Shown here: positions 17,644-27,800 of the stretch, piece after piece
How positions within the stretch are numbered: position 1 is the stretch's first letter
Layout: each line of letters begins with the position of its first letter
NCBI GenBank assembly: GCA_902788315.1
Contig: CADAJS010000023.1
Span: forward strand, 1 to 64,000
DNA length: 64,000 nt
Direction: 5' to 3'
From: an uncultured Bacteroidales bacterium
GTDB lineage: Bacteria > Bacteroidota > Bacteroidia > Bacteroidales > Bacteroidaceae
Made by a program: the position numbers and the translations under genes
The notes under the pieces: model-generated
What the model was told of the DNA's origin: nothing
What the model saw: the letters and a program-made list of their open reading frames with translations, nothing else
Databases searched by the model: none

Positions 17644-18729
17644 ATGGTAAAAGAACAGGAAACAATATTGTTGAAAGGCAATGAGGCCATCGCGCATGCA
17701 GCAATACGCTGTGGCTGCGATGGTTTCTTCGGTTATCCCATCACGCCGCAGAGCGAGATTCTCGAGACACTGGCACTCGAGAAGCCCTGGGAAACCACTG
17801 GCATGGTGGTGGTACAGGCCGAGAGCGAACTGGCCAGCATCAACATGGTCTATGGCGGAGGAGCCGTAGGAAAACGTGTGATGACCTCGTCCAGCAGCCC
17901 CGGAGTGGCACTGATGCAGGAAGGCATCACGTACATGGCAGGAGCCGAGATTCCGGGCGTCATCGTAAACGTACAGCGAGGAGGCCCGGGACTGGGCACT
18001 ATCCAGCCCAGCCAAAGCGACTATTACCAGAGTACACGAGGCGGAGGAAACGGCGACTACAACGTCATCGTGCTGGCTCCAGCCAGCGTACAGGAGATGG
18101 CCGACTTCATGGACCTCGCCTTTACCCTCGCCTTCCGCTATCGCATGCCGGCAATCATCCTCTCCGACGGAGTCATCGGACAGATGATGGAGAAGGTGGT
18201 GCTGCCTCCCTATAAGCCACGCCGCACCGAAGAAGAGATACGCCGCGAATGCCCCTGGGCGGCCAACGGACGGAAAGGAAGACCGATGAACTATCTGACA
18301 TCGCTCAGCCTGGATCCCGCATGGATGGAGAACCACAACAAGCATCTGCAAGCCAAGTACGAAAAGATACGGCAGTGTGAAGTGCGCTACGAGACCCAGG
18401 ACATCGACGATGCCGAGTATCTGATTATCGCCTTCGGAAGTGCTGCACGCATTGCCCAGAAGTCCATCGAACTGTGCCGAGCCGAAGGCATCCGCATCGG
18501 CATGCTGCGACCCATCACCCTGTGGCCATTCCCCACGCAGGCCATCCAGCAAATCTCCGAGCGGGTGAAAGGCATCATGTGTGTGGAAATCAACGCCGGG
18601 CAGATGGTGGACGACGTCCGGCTCAGCGTAATGGGCCGCTGCCCCGTCTGTCACTACGGGCGCATGGGAGGCATGGTGCCCACACCCGAGGAAATCGTAC
18701 AGGAGATAAAGACCCAACTCATAGAATAG
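17644..18729 (+). CDS. vorB: 2-oxoacid:ferredoxin oxidoreductase alpha subunit (VorB/KorA type)
   Basis: A 361-aa alpha subunit that, with beta, gamma and delta, oxidatively decarboxylates a 2-oxoacid to its acyl-CoA and reduces ferredoxin. It shows the POR_N domain (GCDGFFGYPITPQSEI, about 22-37), the conserved SSSSPG stretch near 84 and the C-terminal transketolase-like domain ending in GMLRPITLWPFP and VEINAGQM. In Bacteroidales this form is annotated as VorB (branched-chain 2-oxoacids), but 2-oxoglutarate is an equally possible substrate; sequence alone does not decide. Confidence 0.9.
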   Translation: MVKEQETILLKGNEAIAHAAIRCGCDGFFGYPITPQSEILETLALEKPWETTGMVVVQAESELASINMVYGGGAVGKRVMTSSSSPGVALMQEGITYMAGAEIPGVIVNVQRGGPGLGTIQPSQSDYYQSTRGGGNGDYNVIVLAPASVQEMADFMDLAFTLAFRYRMPAIILSDGVIGQMMEKVVLPPYKPRRTEEEIRRECPWAANGRKGRPMNYLTSLSLDPAWMENHNKHLQAKYEKIRQCEVRYETQDIDDAEYLIIAFGSAARIAQKSIELCRAEGIRIGMLRPITLWPFPTQAIQQISERVKGIMCVEINAGQMVDDVRLSVMGRCPVCHYGRMGGMVPTPEEIVQEIKTQLIE

Positions 18730-18739
18730 ACAGAGAACA

Positions 18740-18979
18740 ATGAGCGAACGTGAAGAAATGACCCTCGAGGAACAGGTGGAACGTATCCGAAGCCGCAGGC
18801 GGAAACCAAAGTCGCACGACAAGGCACGACGATATCTGAACACCGCCTTCCTGCTGCTTGCAGCCGTAGGACTCGTATGGTTCTATTCCGACGACAATCA
18901 CCGCCTGCTGGCCCTTGGCGTGATAGGCATCGGAATGGTATTGAAAATCGTGGAGTTCTTCCTGCGCTTCATGGGATAA
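18740..18979 (+). CDS. Small membrane protein inside the oxidoreductase operon
   Basis: A 79-aa protein with a charged N-terminal half (EEQVERIRSRRRKPKSHDKA) and two hydrophobic helices (about 32-48, YLNTAFLLLAAVGLVWFY, and 55-76, LLALGVIGIGMVLKIVEFF). It lies 10 bp after the alpha subunit and 52 bp before the beta subunit, so it is surely co-transcribed. Its function is not known; anchoring the soluble complex to the membrane is a plausible guess. Confidence 0.8.
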   Translation: MSEREEMTLEEQVERIRSRRRKPKSHDKARRYLNTAFLLLAAVGLVWFYSDDNHRLLALGVIGIGMVLKIVEFFLRFMG

Positions 18980-19031
18980 GGGAGGGAAACACACGAGACA
19001 TGACACATCGTTATATAGAGAGCAAAAGAAC

Positions 19032-19805
<774 letters not shown>

Positions 19806-19839
19806 AACGTCAGGAGCGAACAAGCAAACAAGCCAAGAA

Positions 19840-20388
19840 ATGAAAGAAGAGATAATCATAGCCGGATTCGGTGGACAGGGTGTCCTGTCCATGGGCAAGA
19901 TACTTGCATACAGTGCATTGATGGAGGGACACGAAGTCACTTGGATGCCAGCCTACGGGCCGGAACAACGCGGCGGAACCGCCAACGTCACAGTCATTAT
20001 CAGCGACAAGCGCATCTCGAGTCCCATCCTGAGCACCTTCGACACTGCAGTCATCCTGAACCAGCCGTCGCTGGAACGCTTCGAGCCCACCATCCGTCCG
20101 GGCGGCACACTGATCTACGACGAGTATGGCATCTGCAAGCCACCCACACGCAAGGACCTCCACCTCTATCGCATCAACGCCATGGATGCCGCTGCCGAGA
20201 TGCAGAATGTCAAGGGCTTCAACATGATTGTCCTGGGCGGACTGCTGCGGGTGCGCCCACTGGTTACCATCGAGAATGTGCTGCAAGCACTGCGCAAGAC
20301 GCTGCCCGAACGCCACCATCACCTCATCCCCATGAACGAAGAAGCACTGCGCAAAGGGATGGAGATTATCCAACCGATGAATCCCTGA
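19840..20388 (+). CDS. 2-oxoacid:ferredoxin oxidoreductase gamma subunit
   Basis: A 182-aa POR gamma-family subunit, beginning IIIAGFGGQGVLSMGKILA, the glycine-rich signature of the family, followed by the WMPAYGPEQRGGTAN motif. It binds CoA or helps close the active site in related enzymes. It is the last enzyme gene of the operon and lies 34 bp after the beta subunit. The porin gene starts only 6 bp further on. Confidence 0.93.
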   Translation: MKEEIIIAGFGGQGVLSMGKILAYSALMEGHEVTWMPAYGPEQRGGTANVTVIISDKRISSPILSTFDTAVILNQPSLERFEPTIRPGGTLIYDEYGICKPPTRKDLHLYRINAMDAAAEMQNVKGFNMIVLGGLLRVRPLVTIENVLQALRKTLPERHHHLIPMNEEALRKGMEIIQPMNP

Positions 20389-20394
20389 TAGCCC

Positions 20395-22656
20395 ATGTCG
20401 CGCCGTCTGTCCATATTCCTCATCCTTGCCGTCCTGTGCTGCATACCCCACAGCGCACGGGCTCAGGAGACATTGCGTCTCAATGGCGACGGGGAGAGCC
20501 GTGCCTCCACGGGCAATCAGCGCAATGCTGAGAAACGGGGCAGCGACCGTTTCTCGAACATTCCCGATACGACGGAGATAGAGATACCCATCGGACAGTT
20601 CCAGTGGCGCATAGAGCCGCGGCTGGGAACGGTGATTGATGCCGAGAATACCGACACCGCGGTGCACAACTTCCAGAACTTCAACCTCACGGAAGGCTAC
20701 ACGGGACAGTACAACTTCCTGGGCAATCTGGGTGCTCCACGCCTGAACCGCATCTTCCTGAACCGCGAGCAGAACGGCGATATTCTCTTCCTCGAGCCCT
20801 TCAGCTACTTCCGCGATGCCCTGCAGGACTTCCGCTTCACCAACACGCTGAGTCCCATCACCAACCTGGCATATCACAAGTGCGGTACCCGCGACAACGG
20901 ACAGGACCGAGTGCGAGCCTACTTTGCCTCGAACATCAACAAAATCTCCGGCATCGGGTTCAAGCTGGACTACCTCTTCGGACGCGGATACTACAACAAC
21001 CAGGCCAACAGCCAGTTCGGAAGCACGGTGTACGGATACTATCGCGGCGAACGCTACAATGCACACGCCTACATCAACATCAACCACATGAAGATGAGCG
21101 AGAACGGAGGCATCGAGGACGACCGTTACATCGAGGACCCACAGAGTTTCCCGCAGAGATACAGTTCGAAGGACATTCCCGTGACACTCTCCGAGACGTG
21201 GAACCGGAACCACGAGCAGACATTCTATCTCACCCATCGCTACAACGCCGGCTTCTATCGCGATATTGAGGTGCCAGACTCACTGAAGCCTCAGCCTCCC
21301 AGCACCACGGAGCTGCTCCTCCAGCTGCCAGACAGCATACGCACCATCCTGCGCACCGACAGCGTGCAGCGTGCCGCCGCAGTGGACTCCCTGCTCGAGG
21401 TGTGGCGCAGCGAACAGGTGACGCCGCAGGAGTTTGTTCCCGTCACCAGCTTCATCCACACCATGCAGCTTCACCGGCTCAAGCACGGCTATGTGGCCCA
21501 TCGCACTCCCACCGACTATTACACGAACCACTACTATGGCGACTGGAACGACGTGAAGGACGAGACGCGGGCCCTACAGCTGCGCAACACGCTTGGGGTA
21601 GCGCTGCGCGAGGGCTTCAACCGATGGGCACAGAGCGGCATCTCGCTCTACGGCTCGCATCGCCTCAACACCTACACCCTGCCTCTGATAGATACCGCAG
21701 CCGACACCATACTCGACCATAAATACGTGGAGAACGACCTCTCCATTGGCGGTACGCTGAGCCGCACCCAGGGAAAGGCATTCCATTACAATGTGGATGG
21801 CGAGTTCTGGCTCGTAGGGCCCAAGGTGGGCGACTTCAACGTCGACGGGCAGAGCGATGTACACCTGCCCATGGGGCGTCGCGACACCCTGGGACACCGC
21901 CGCGACACCCTCGACATCGACCTGCGGGCCTACGTGCATCACCAGAAGCCCGACTTCTACCTGCGCCACTATCACAGCCAAGCCGCATGGTGGGACAATG
22001 GAGGGCTCGACCGCGAATTGCGCACCCGAGTGATGGGTACGCTCTCCCTCCGGCGCACCAAGACACGTCTCACCGTGGGGCTGGAGAACATGACGAACTA
22101 CACCTACTTCGGCATGCAGAACACGCTGAAGTCCTCCGCACAGTCCAGCAGCACCCTCACCTCCGACTACACCCACGACGTAGCCGTGATGCAGGAGGGG
22201 GGCAACGTACAGGTGTTCAGCGCCACCCTGGCTCAAGACATCAAGCTCGGTCCCCTGCACTGGGACAGCGAGGTGACGTATCAGAAGACATCGAAGGCCA
22301 GTGTGCTGCCGCTGCCCGACCTCTCGCTCTACACCAACCTCTACCTGCTCTTCCGCATAGCCCGGGTGTTGCGCGTCCAGGTGGGTGGAGACATGCGCTA
22401 CTTCACCTCTTACTATGCCCCCGACTATGCTCCCAGCATCTGTCAGTTTGCCACGCAGGACACGCGCTATGCTCGCATCAAGATAGGGAACTACCCCATC
22501 GTCAACGTCTATGCAAACATGCACCTGAAACACTGCCGCCTCTATCTCACCGTGAACCATGTCAATGAGGGCGACGGGCACGCCTTCTGGGCTCCCCACT
22601 ACCCCATCGACCCGCTCACGTTCCACTTCGGCGTAAGCTGGAACTTCTTCAACTGA
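20395..22656 (+). CDS. Putative outer-membrane porin (Porin_10-like)
   Basis: A 753-aa predicted beta-barrel with a signal peptide ending at SARAQ (about residue 24). It has many alternating amphipathic strands, ends in FGVSWNFFN with a terminal aromatic-rich strand, and contains the GLGAPRLNRIFLN-like region seen in the Bacteroidetes 'putative porin' family. It follows the oxidoreductase gamma subunit by 6 bp, so is probably on the same transcript, although the functional link is unclear. The pore substrate is unknown. Confidence 0.82.
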   Translation: MSRRLSIFLILAVLCCIPHSARAQETLRLNGDGESRASTGNQRNAEKRGSDRFSNIPDTTEIEIPIGQFQWRIEPRLGTVIDAENTDTAVHNFQNFNLTEGYTGQYNFLGNLGAPRLNRIFLNREQNGDILFLEPFSYFRDALQDFRFTNTLSPITNLAYHKCGTRDNGQDRVRAYFASNINKISGIGFKLDYLFGRGYYNNQANSQFGSTVYGYYRGERYNAHAYININHMKMSENGGIEDDRYIEDPQSFPQRYSSKDIPVTLSETWNRNHEQTFYLTHRYNAGFYRDIEVPDSLKPQPPSTTELLLQLPDSIRTILRTDSVQRAAAVDSLLEVWRSEQVTPQEFVPVTSFIHTMQLHRLKHGYVAHRTPTDYYTNHYYGDWNDVKDETRALQLRNTLGVALREGFNRWAQSGISLYGSHRLNTYTLPLIDTAADTILDHKYVENDLSIGGTLSRTQGKAFHYNVDGEFWLVGPKVGDFNVDGQSDVHLPMGRRDTLGHRRDTLDIDLRAYVHHQKPDFYLRHYHSQAAWWDNGGLDRELRTRVMGTLSLRRTKTRLTVGLENMTNYTYFGMQNTLKSSAQSSSTLTSDYTHDVAVMQEGGNVQVFSATLAQDIKLGPLHWDSEVTYQKTSKASVLPLPDLSLYTNLYLLFRIARVLRVQVGGDMRYFTSYYAPDYAPSICQFATQDTRYARIKIGNYPIVNVYANMHLKHCRLYLTVNHVNEGDGHAFWAPHYPIDPLTFHFGVSWNFFN

Positions 22657-22780
22657 CGGAGCTGCGAGGGCCATGAGGGGCCACGCTCTGACGAGAGAGG
22701 AGCGAGGAAAGCGAGAGAGGGCTGATGGCTGCGAAACCTTGGACTAAAGAAAAGAAAACCTAACAAAACAGCTAATAACA

Positions 22781-25700
22781 ATGACACACAGAAGACATCT
22801 TTTCCTGCTGACCCTCCTGCTGGGCACACTCTGTGCCAACGCACAGGACACAGACCCACAGAGCGACACATGGGTCTGCGTGGACGAGCTGGGGCGCAAC
22901 GTAGCCTCCAGCGACGAAGGAGTGAGCCGTACCGACATTGACGAGGAAGCCATCATCGGCATGTTCTACTATGTATGGCACGGGCAGCACGGAGCCGAGA
23001 CCAAGGACAACACCCGACTCGTGGCTGCCAATCCCGAGAACCCCGCTTTCGGAGGATGGAACTCCTTCCACTGGGGAGGCAAGCCCGCACTGGGCTATTA
23101 CACTGGCGGCACGCCCTACATCGTGGCTCGCCACATGCAGATGCTGATGGATGCAGGTATCGACTTCTACTTCTTCGACGTCACCAATGCCTTCACCTAT
23201 GACGATCAAGTGAAGGTGGTGATGAAGGAAATAGACCGCCGCACGTCACTGGGCCTGCGCTCCCCGAAGCTGGTCTTCACCACCCATTCCTCCTCGCCCC
23301 AGACTGTCACCAGCCTCTACAACACGTTCTACAGCAAGCCGACATACGACAAATACTGGTTCATGTGGGACGGCAAGCCCCTCATCCTCGTGGAGAGCGG
23401 CACCGAATCGAGCCTCACCGACGAGGTGAAGTCACGCTTCACCTTCCGCTACAGCTGGGCATGGGATACGGGCGAGAAAAAGTGGGCGTGGCTGGCCAAC
23501 TATCCCCAGGGCACCGGCACCAAGGGCGGGAAGGTAGAGCAGATTTCCGTCAGCGCCGCACAGCACCCCATCAGCCGCATCGGCAAGAGCTACCACAACG
23601 GCAAGGAGCCGGAGTTTGACAAGTACGGCCTCTGCAAGGAGACCCCGCAGGGACTCTATTTCCAGGAGCAGTGGACCCAGGCCCACAAGGTGCATCCCCC
23701 CGTGGTGATGATCACCCAGTGGAACGAGTGGATGGCACAGCGTTTCAAGATTGAGAACAGCTCGCAGTTCGGCATGGTGCGCCCCGGAGCGACGGCAAAG
23801 ATTGGCGAGACGTACTTTGTCGATGTGTACAACCAGGAGTTCAGCCGCGACCTGGAGCCCAGCAGCGAATCGCTCATCCGCGACCACTACTACCTGCAGC
23901 TGGTGTCCAACGTGCGCCAGTATCGCGGCGTCCACCAGATACCCGTGCCCACCGTGAGCCGCAGCATACAGGTGGACGGAGACTTCGCCCAGTGGGAACC
24001 GATTGCAGCCGACTATCGCGACGAGCCGGGCGACGTATATTACACCTCGACGACAGCCCAGTCGAGCGTCGAGCGCCAACGCAGCTCCAACGACATCGTC
24101 CTGGCCAAGGTGACCAAGGATGCCGACAGCCTCTACTTCTACGTATCCACGCGCGAAAACATGCGCCAGCTCATCAACTCCAACGAGAAAGTACGCTGGA
24201 TGTCGCTCCTCCTAAACACCGACCTCGACTACTCCAACGGATGGTACGGATACGACTACATGGTATCCAATGAGAATAAGGAGATGAAGCTCTTCCGCTA
24301 TGCCGACGACGCCTGGCAGGCCCTCTCCCCCGTGCGCTATCGTGTCGAGGGCTCCGAGATGATGCTCGCGCTGAGCCGTGCGGAGACCGGGACCGAGAAA
24401 GACACCGACCTGGACTTCAAGTGGATAGACAACATCGAGAAGGCCACCACAGACATCCTCTACTTTGTGGCCAAGGGCGAGGCAGCCCCCAACGGGCGCT
24501 TCAACTACCGCTACAAGGGCTCGCGCCTGCTCACACGTCCCTTTCAGGGATACTTCTACATCGAGAACGCCTACTCCTCGTGGAGCAGCAAGAAGACCAT
24601 GGCCATCCTGGACACCCCCTCGGGACGTCTCGACTGGGATGCCCTGGACCCACAGGACTCCCGCTTCGTCTGGCAGGTGACGCCCAACGGGGACGGCACC
24701 TACGCCCTGCGCAACGTAGCCAGCCGCCAGTACATAGGCCCGCTGGCACAGCCACAGCTCAATGGCGACGGGTGCGGCTCTGCCATCACCATGAGCGACA
24801 GCCCCGCAGCGCTCCGTATTGAAATGGCGTCCAACGGCTCGCTCCTCATCCACCACGGAGGCGCCTGCACCGCCCACGGCAAGGCCGCACAGTCCTTCCA
24901 TGTCAACGGACACAACACCGACAAGGCCAACGCCGCCCCCGCCCCCGACGGCATCACCGCCTGGCTCGACGACAATCCCGACCTCTCGACATGGCGCCTC
25001 GCCGACGCCTCTGCCATCAGCTACCAGAACCAGCTGCAGGCCATGCTCTCCCTCTACTCGCGCGACAGCTATCCTGCAGGCACCGAGTTCGGACAATACA
25101 AGACCGCCTACGCCACAGCCTACCAGCAAGCCTACGATGCAGCCCGCCAGGCCTGCGACTCGGCCACCGACATCTTCGACCCCGCCACGCTCGCAGCCAT
25201 GGAGCAGCTCCGGAAAGCCATCGCCGACGTAGAGACATCCGGCTACATTCCCATCACCGACGGCTATTACTACATAGCCAGCGCAGCCACCTGGGACGAC
25301 TTCACCACCAAGGCCTTCCATGCCAGCACCAACTACATCAACGTGGCCGACCTCATCAAGGGAGGCATCGCCAGCCAGGCAGGGCGCGCCGTTTGCATCT
25401 TCCAGATTACGTACAACGAGGACGATGCCCATAGCTACACCATCTACAGTCCCGCGCTGAAAAAGTATGCAGGCAAGTGGAAGGCTGGCCAGGTGCCCAT
25501 GGTGGCACAGACGAGCAAGGGAGCCGTATGCATTGAAAGCACTGGACACGGCACCGTCTCCATGCGCTATGTAAACGCCGACGACGAGAAGTTCTTCTAC
25601 CCCTCCTATTACAACAAGGTGAGCTACACCACCACCGGCAAGAACTACCGCATCAAGGGCAGCCCCTGGCAGCCCGACAGCCTCTCCGAATGGTGTCTGA

Positions 25701-26077
25701 TACCCACCCTGCCAGCCGAGGAGAACCCCTACGTGCTGAACGACACACTCTGCCAGCTGGACACGCTGCTCGACTCCCACCCCCTGCGACGCTACGAGGG
25801 CGGAGCCTACGATGCACTCCTGCTGGCCAACTTCGTCACCGCCCGCAACGAGGCACGGCAGGCCAACGAATCCCAGCAGGGCCACTACGGCGCCGTCCTG
25901 CAGGCACTCCAGGCTGCCATCGACGCCCTCGAGGGCCGGACAGCCATCCATCTCCCGAAGGCCGACTCACAGCCCGCTGCCGCCTCCATGCCCGCCTACG
26001 ACCTCATGGGACGTCCCGCCACCCCCGCCTCGCGGGGCATCATCATCCGGCAGGGACGCAAGACATGGAGAAAATAG
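22781..26077 (+). CDS. Large secreted GH99/GH71-like protein with carbohydrate-binding modules (copy 1)
   Basis: A 1098-aa exported protein (signal MTHRRHLFLLTLLLGTLCANAQ). Residues 25-365 resemble the GH71/GH99-like TIM barrel (IIGMFYYVWHGQHG, GIDFYFFDVTNA, MITQWNEWMAQRF), expected to act on alpha-linked mannans or glucans. A CBM9-like domain (about 385-565, starting IQVDGDFAQWEP), a ricin-like beta-trefoil (about 590-720), a helical segment, a second ricin-like region (about 820-980) and a YDLMGRP...GRKTWRK tail follow. Catalytic residues were not mapped, so the activity is inferred. A paralogue about three quarters identical by eye lies at 29108. The tail may be a secretion signal. Confidence 0.82.
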   Translation: MTHRRHLFLLTLLLGTLCANAQDTDPQSDTWVCVDELGRNVASSDEGVSRTDIDEEAIIGMFYYVWHGQHGAETKDNTRLVAANPENPAFGGWNSFHWGGKPALGYYTGGTPYIVARHMQMLMDAGIDFYFFDVTNAFTYDDQVKVVMKEIDRRTSLGLRSPKLVFTTHSSSPQTVTSLYNTFYSKPTYDKYWFMWDGKPLILVESGTESSLTDEVKSRFTFRYSWAWDTGEKKWAWLANYPQGTGTKGGKVEQISVSAAQHPISRIGKSYHNGKEPEFDKYGLCKETPQGLYFQEQWTQAHKVHPPVVMITQWNEWMAQRFKIENSSQFGMVRPGATAKIGETYFVDVYNQEFSRDLEPSSESLIRDHYYLQLVSNVRQYRGVHQIPVPTVSRSIQVDGDFAQWEPIAADYRDEPGDVYYTSTTAQSSVERQRSSNDIVLAKVTKDADSLYFYVSTRENMRQLINSNEKVRWMSLLLNTDLDYSNGWYGYDYMVSNENKEMKLFRYADDAWQALSPVRYRVEGSEMMLALSRAETGTEKDTDLDFKWIDNIEKATTDILYFVAKGEAAPNGRFNYRYKGSRLLTRPFQGYFYIENAYSSWSSKKTMAILDTPSGRLDWDALDPQDSRFVWQVTPNGDGTYALRNVASRQYIGPLAQPQLNGDGCGSAITMSDSPAALRIEMASNGSLLIHHGGACTAHGKAAQSFHVNGHNTDKANAAPAPDGITAWLDDNPDLSTWRLADASAISYQNQLQAMLSLYSRDSYPAGTEFGQYKTAYATAYQQAYDAARQACDSATDIFDPATLAAMEQLRKAIADVETSGYIPITDGYYYIASAATWDDFTTKAFHASTNYINVADLIKGGIASQAGRAVCIFQITYNEDDAHSYTIYSPALKKYAGKWKAGQVPMVAQTSKGAVCIESTGHGTVSMRYVNADDEKFFYPSYYNKVSYTTTGKNYRIKGSPWQPDSLSEWCLIPTLPAEENPYVLNDTLCQLDTLLDSHPLRRYEGGAYDALLLANFVTARNEARQANESQQGHYGAVLQALQAAIDALEGRTAIHLPKADSQPAAASMPAYDLMGRPATPASRGIIIRQGRKTWRK

Positions 26078-26142
26078 CGCCGCCCGATCCGTATCCGCCA
26101 TCCCATATAATCCCTCCCCCCCGGGATTATGCCAGCCTCCTC

Positions 26143-26484
26143 CTATCTGCCCATGGCGGCGCCCATTTCAAACGCCTGCCTGAGGTGCTGCGGAAAGACG
26201 GTCTCGTGCCTGAGCTTCTTGCTCTCCGGGTCGAACAGCGTCCAGGGCCAGTCCGTCTTGCCATAGTCTTTCAGCTGCAGGGTGTCGCCGCTGACGAACA
26301 CCTCCGTGGGGCCTACGAATCGGCTCATCACCTGCTGATAGTTCTCGACGAGCCCCCCGTACATTCCGTCCGGAGCATTGCTCGTCATGATGAGCAACAC
26401 GGGAATCGGATGCTCGTTACAGCAGGGCAGCCCATGAAGGATTCGAGGTCGAGTTACATAACGTGCCGCGCAGCGCTTTATCAC
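26143..26484 (-). pseudogene. C-terminal remnant of a flavodoxin-family (FMN reductase-like) gene
   Basis: The last 85 or so of 113 codons match the C-terminal half of a flavodoxin-family protein: LLIMTSNAPDG, then LVENYQQVMSRFVG, TEVFVSGDTLQLKDYGK, FDPESKKLRHETVFP and AFEMGAAMGR. The N-terminal half, with the FMN-binding loop and CxxC-type motif, is missing. Upstream codons (RCAARYVTRPRILHG) are not family-like and run into a repeat array at 26455, so the gene has been cut at about 26430-26450. It is probably not functional. Confidence 0.7.
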
Positions 26485-26542
26485 GCGTGATAAAAGAGTT
26501 TATCACACGTGATAAAGTCCACAGGAACACGTCATGGGAAAT
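26455..26542. repeat. 22-bp-phased palindromic array D
   Basis: Two palindromes, TTTATCACGCGTGATAAA (26477-26494, perfect) and TTTATCACACGTGATAAA (26499-26516, one mismatch pair), start exactly 22 bp apart. In the same phase, ACGTGC lies one step upstream (26461-26466) and ACACGT one step downstream (26527-26532). Two helical turns between centres suggests sites for a dimeric protein. It directly abuts the truncated flavodoxin gene. Confidence 0.75.
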
Positions 26543-26625
26543 AATGTAAAATGGCGAGTTAAGAGCTCCCGAAACAACACGTCATGGGAAATAATGTAAA
26601 ATGGCGAGTTAAGAGCTCCCGAAAC
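26526..26625. repeat. Perfect 50-bp tandem direct repeat (2 copies)
   Basis: The 50-bp unit at 26526-26575 is repeated without a mismatch at 26576-26625. Each unit begins AACACGTCATGGG and ends AGCTCCCGAAAC. The identity implies a recent duplication. The unit end is similar to the motif at 343-362. Confidence 0.9.
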
Positions 26626-26691
26626 TTAAGTTATTTATATTCGTTGGACTTCATCCTACAATTTCTTGTCATGGCAGAATCGATGCCTGCA

Positions 26692-27303
26692 TCATTCTGT
26701 CCCATTTGGCTGAACGAAAAGGTTTAACATCTTCTCAACCAACGGCACGTACCACATGCGTACTTCCTCGGCCGTGGGCGTATGGTCGCCGGGGAAATGG
26801 AAGCTTCTTTCGTAATGTTTCAGGAAGAGCGGTTCGAAGTGCGCCAGCGTGTCCCGCTCGCCGAAGAGCCCCCATACGCGGTCCCTGCAGAGCGGGCTGC
26901 AGGAGTCGAATTGCACGGCCTCCACCTCGGCAAATTCCTCTATCAGGGCCGCGTCGATCGTGAAGTCCTGCCTGCCGTCCTTGCGGGGCGACTTGTACCG
27001 ATGCTCGCCGATACGCCCTCCCAGGAACTCCGTCATCCTGAAATGCGGATTGCCGAGCAAGGCGGGGATGCCTTCGCCCGAGGCCAATATCTGCGCATAG
27101 AACGCCCCGCAGCTGTTGCCCACCAGCAGATGGGGCCGCTCCTCGTCTATCAAGCGGCGAATGAGGGCGAGGGCCTCCTTCGGGTGTGTCGGCAGATCGG
27201 GCGCGACCACCTCCGCACGCCCTCCGAAAGCATCTCGCAAGGCCATGGCCGGCACACACTGGCCGCTGGCAAAGAAGCCGTGGAGAAATAATATCTTATT
27301 CAT
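26692..27303 (-). CDS. YqiA/YcfP-like alpha/beta-hydrolase
   Basis: A 203-aa cytoplasmic esterase-like protein. It starts MNKILFLHGFFASGQ (oxyanion-hole HG motif), has the nucleophile elbow GNSCGAF at about 83-89 (GxSxG with the serine at 85), an Asp candidate near GERDT and a His near FPGDHTP, as in the YqiA/YcfP group. Short length agrees with the family. The substrate is unknown. It is divergent from the downstream promoter at 27655 and has no close operon partner. Confidence 0.87.
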   Translation of the reverse strand: MNKILFLHGFFASGQCVPAMALRDAFGGRAEVVAPDLPTHPKEALALIRRLIDEERPHLLVGNSCGAFYAQILASGEGIPALLGNPHFRMTEFLGGRIGEHRYKSPRKDGRQDFTIDAALIEEFAEVEAVQFDSCSPLCRDRVWGLFGERDTLAHFEPLFLKHYERSFHFPGDHTPTAEEVRMWYVPLVEKMLNLFVQPNGTE

Positions 27304-27800
27304 TTGCTATCGACATCTTCATGTATCATTCCGCGTTCATCGGATGCCCTTGCCCGGCTCGTCAGGCGCCGTTTTTACTCGCGATGCATCCTTTCCTATG
27401 CGGTTTTACGCCTGTAAAGTTACATTTTTTCCGCGGCATTCCGCCCCTCTATGAAACAAAATTGAGGAAAAAGGGGCAAAAATCCCTCAGACGACCATCC
27501 GTCGCGGTGCGCCAGGCCACTCGAAGCACGCCTCCGGCGATGGCGGAACAGCAGCACGCACCCCCCTTATCGCCCCTTCCTGGCACTCTTATTGCAATAA
27601 GAGTACAGATACTCTTCCGCTCGACAAAGCGATAAAAATTTTCACCCCTTTCCCTTGCTTTTGTGCTCGCTTATTCGTAACTTTGCGAAGTCATAGATGG
27701 TTTTGCCCGCCTGAAAATGCAGCACGGAGGCGAAGGGAGGAAATCTGACATGACATAAATTCGGGAAAAAGTCACACTAAAGTACTGCGGAACATTGGGT
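27304..27800. other. Intergenic region upstream of the sORF/oxidoreductase transcript
   Basis: No gene was recognised. Around 27495-27560 there are degenerate GTGCGCC and GCACGCC elements at about 20-bp spacing that resemble the 22-bp arrays but are not in strict phase. A short inverted pair TTATTGCAATAA lies near 27590-27601. The promoter at 27655-27685 is on its right side. Confidence 0.5.
27655..27685 (+). promoter_or_regulatory. Promoter of the sORF / Gfo-Idh-MocA transcript
   Basis: TTG at 27655-27657, a 20-bp gap, TAACTTTG at 27678-27685. The bases before the -7 box (GCTCGCTTATTCG) match those of the GH16 promoter at 58344 and closely the ribE promoter. Confidence 0.75.

Noticed and set aside
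24212..25951. 579-codon minus-strand frame opposite the GH99-like copy 1
   Set aside because: Shadow frame caused by GC-rich codon usage; low-complexity Val/Gly/Leu composition, no domains.
26477..26516. parS-type chromosome partition sites
   Set aside because: The palindromes share only the central CACGTG-like portion and form with the usual TGTTTCACGTGAAACA; arms and length differ, and no parAB genes are present.
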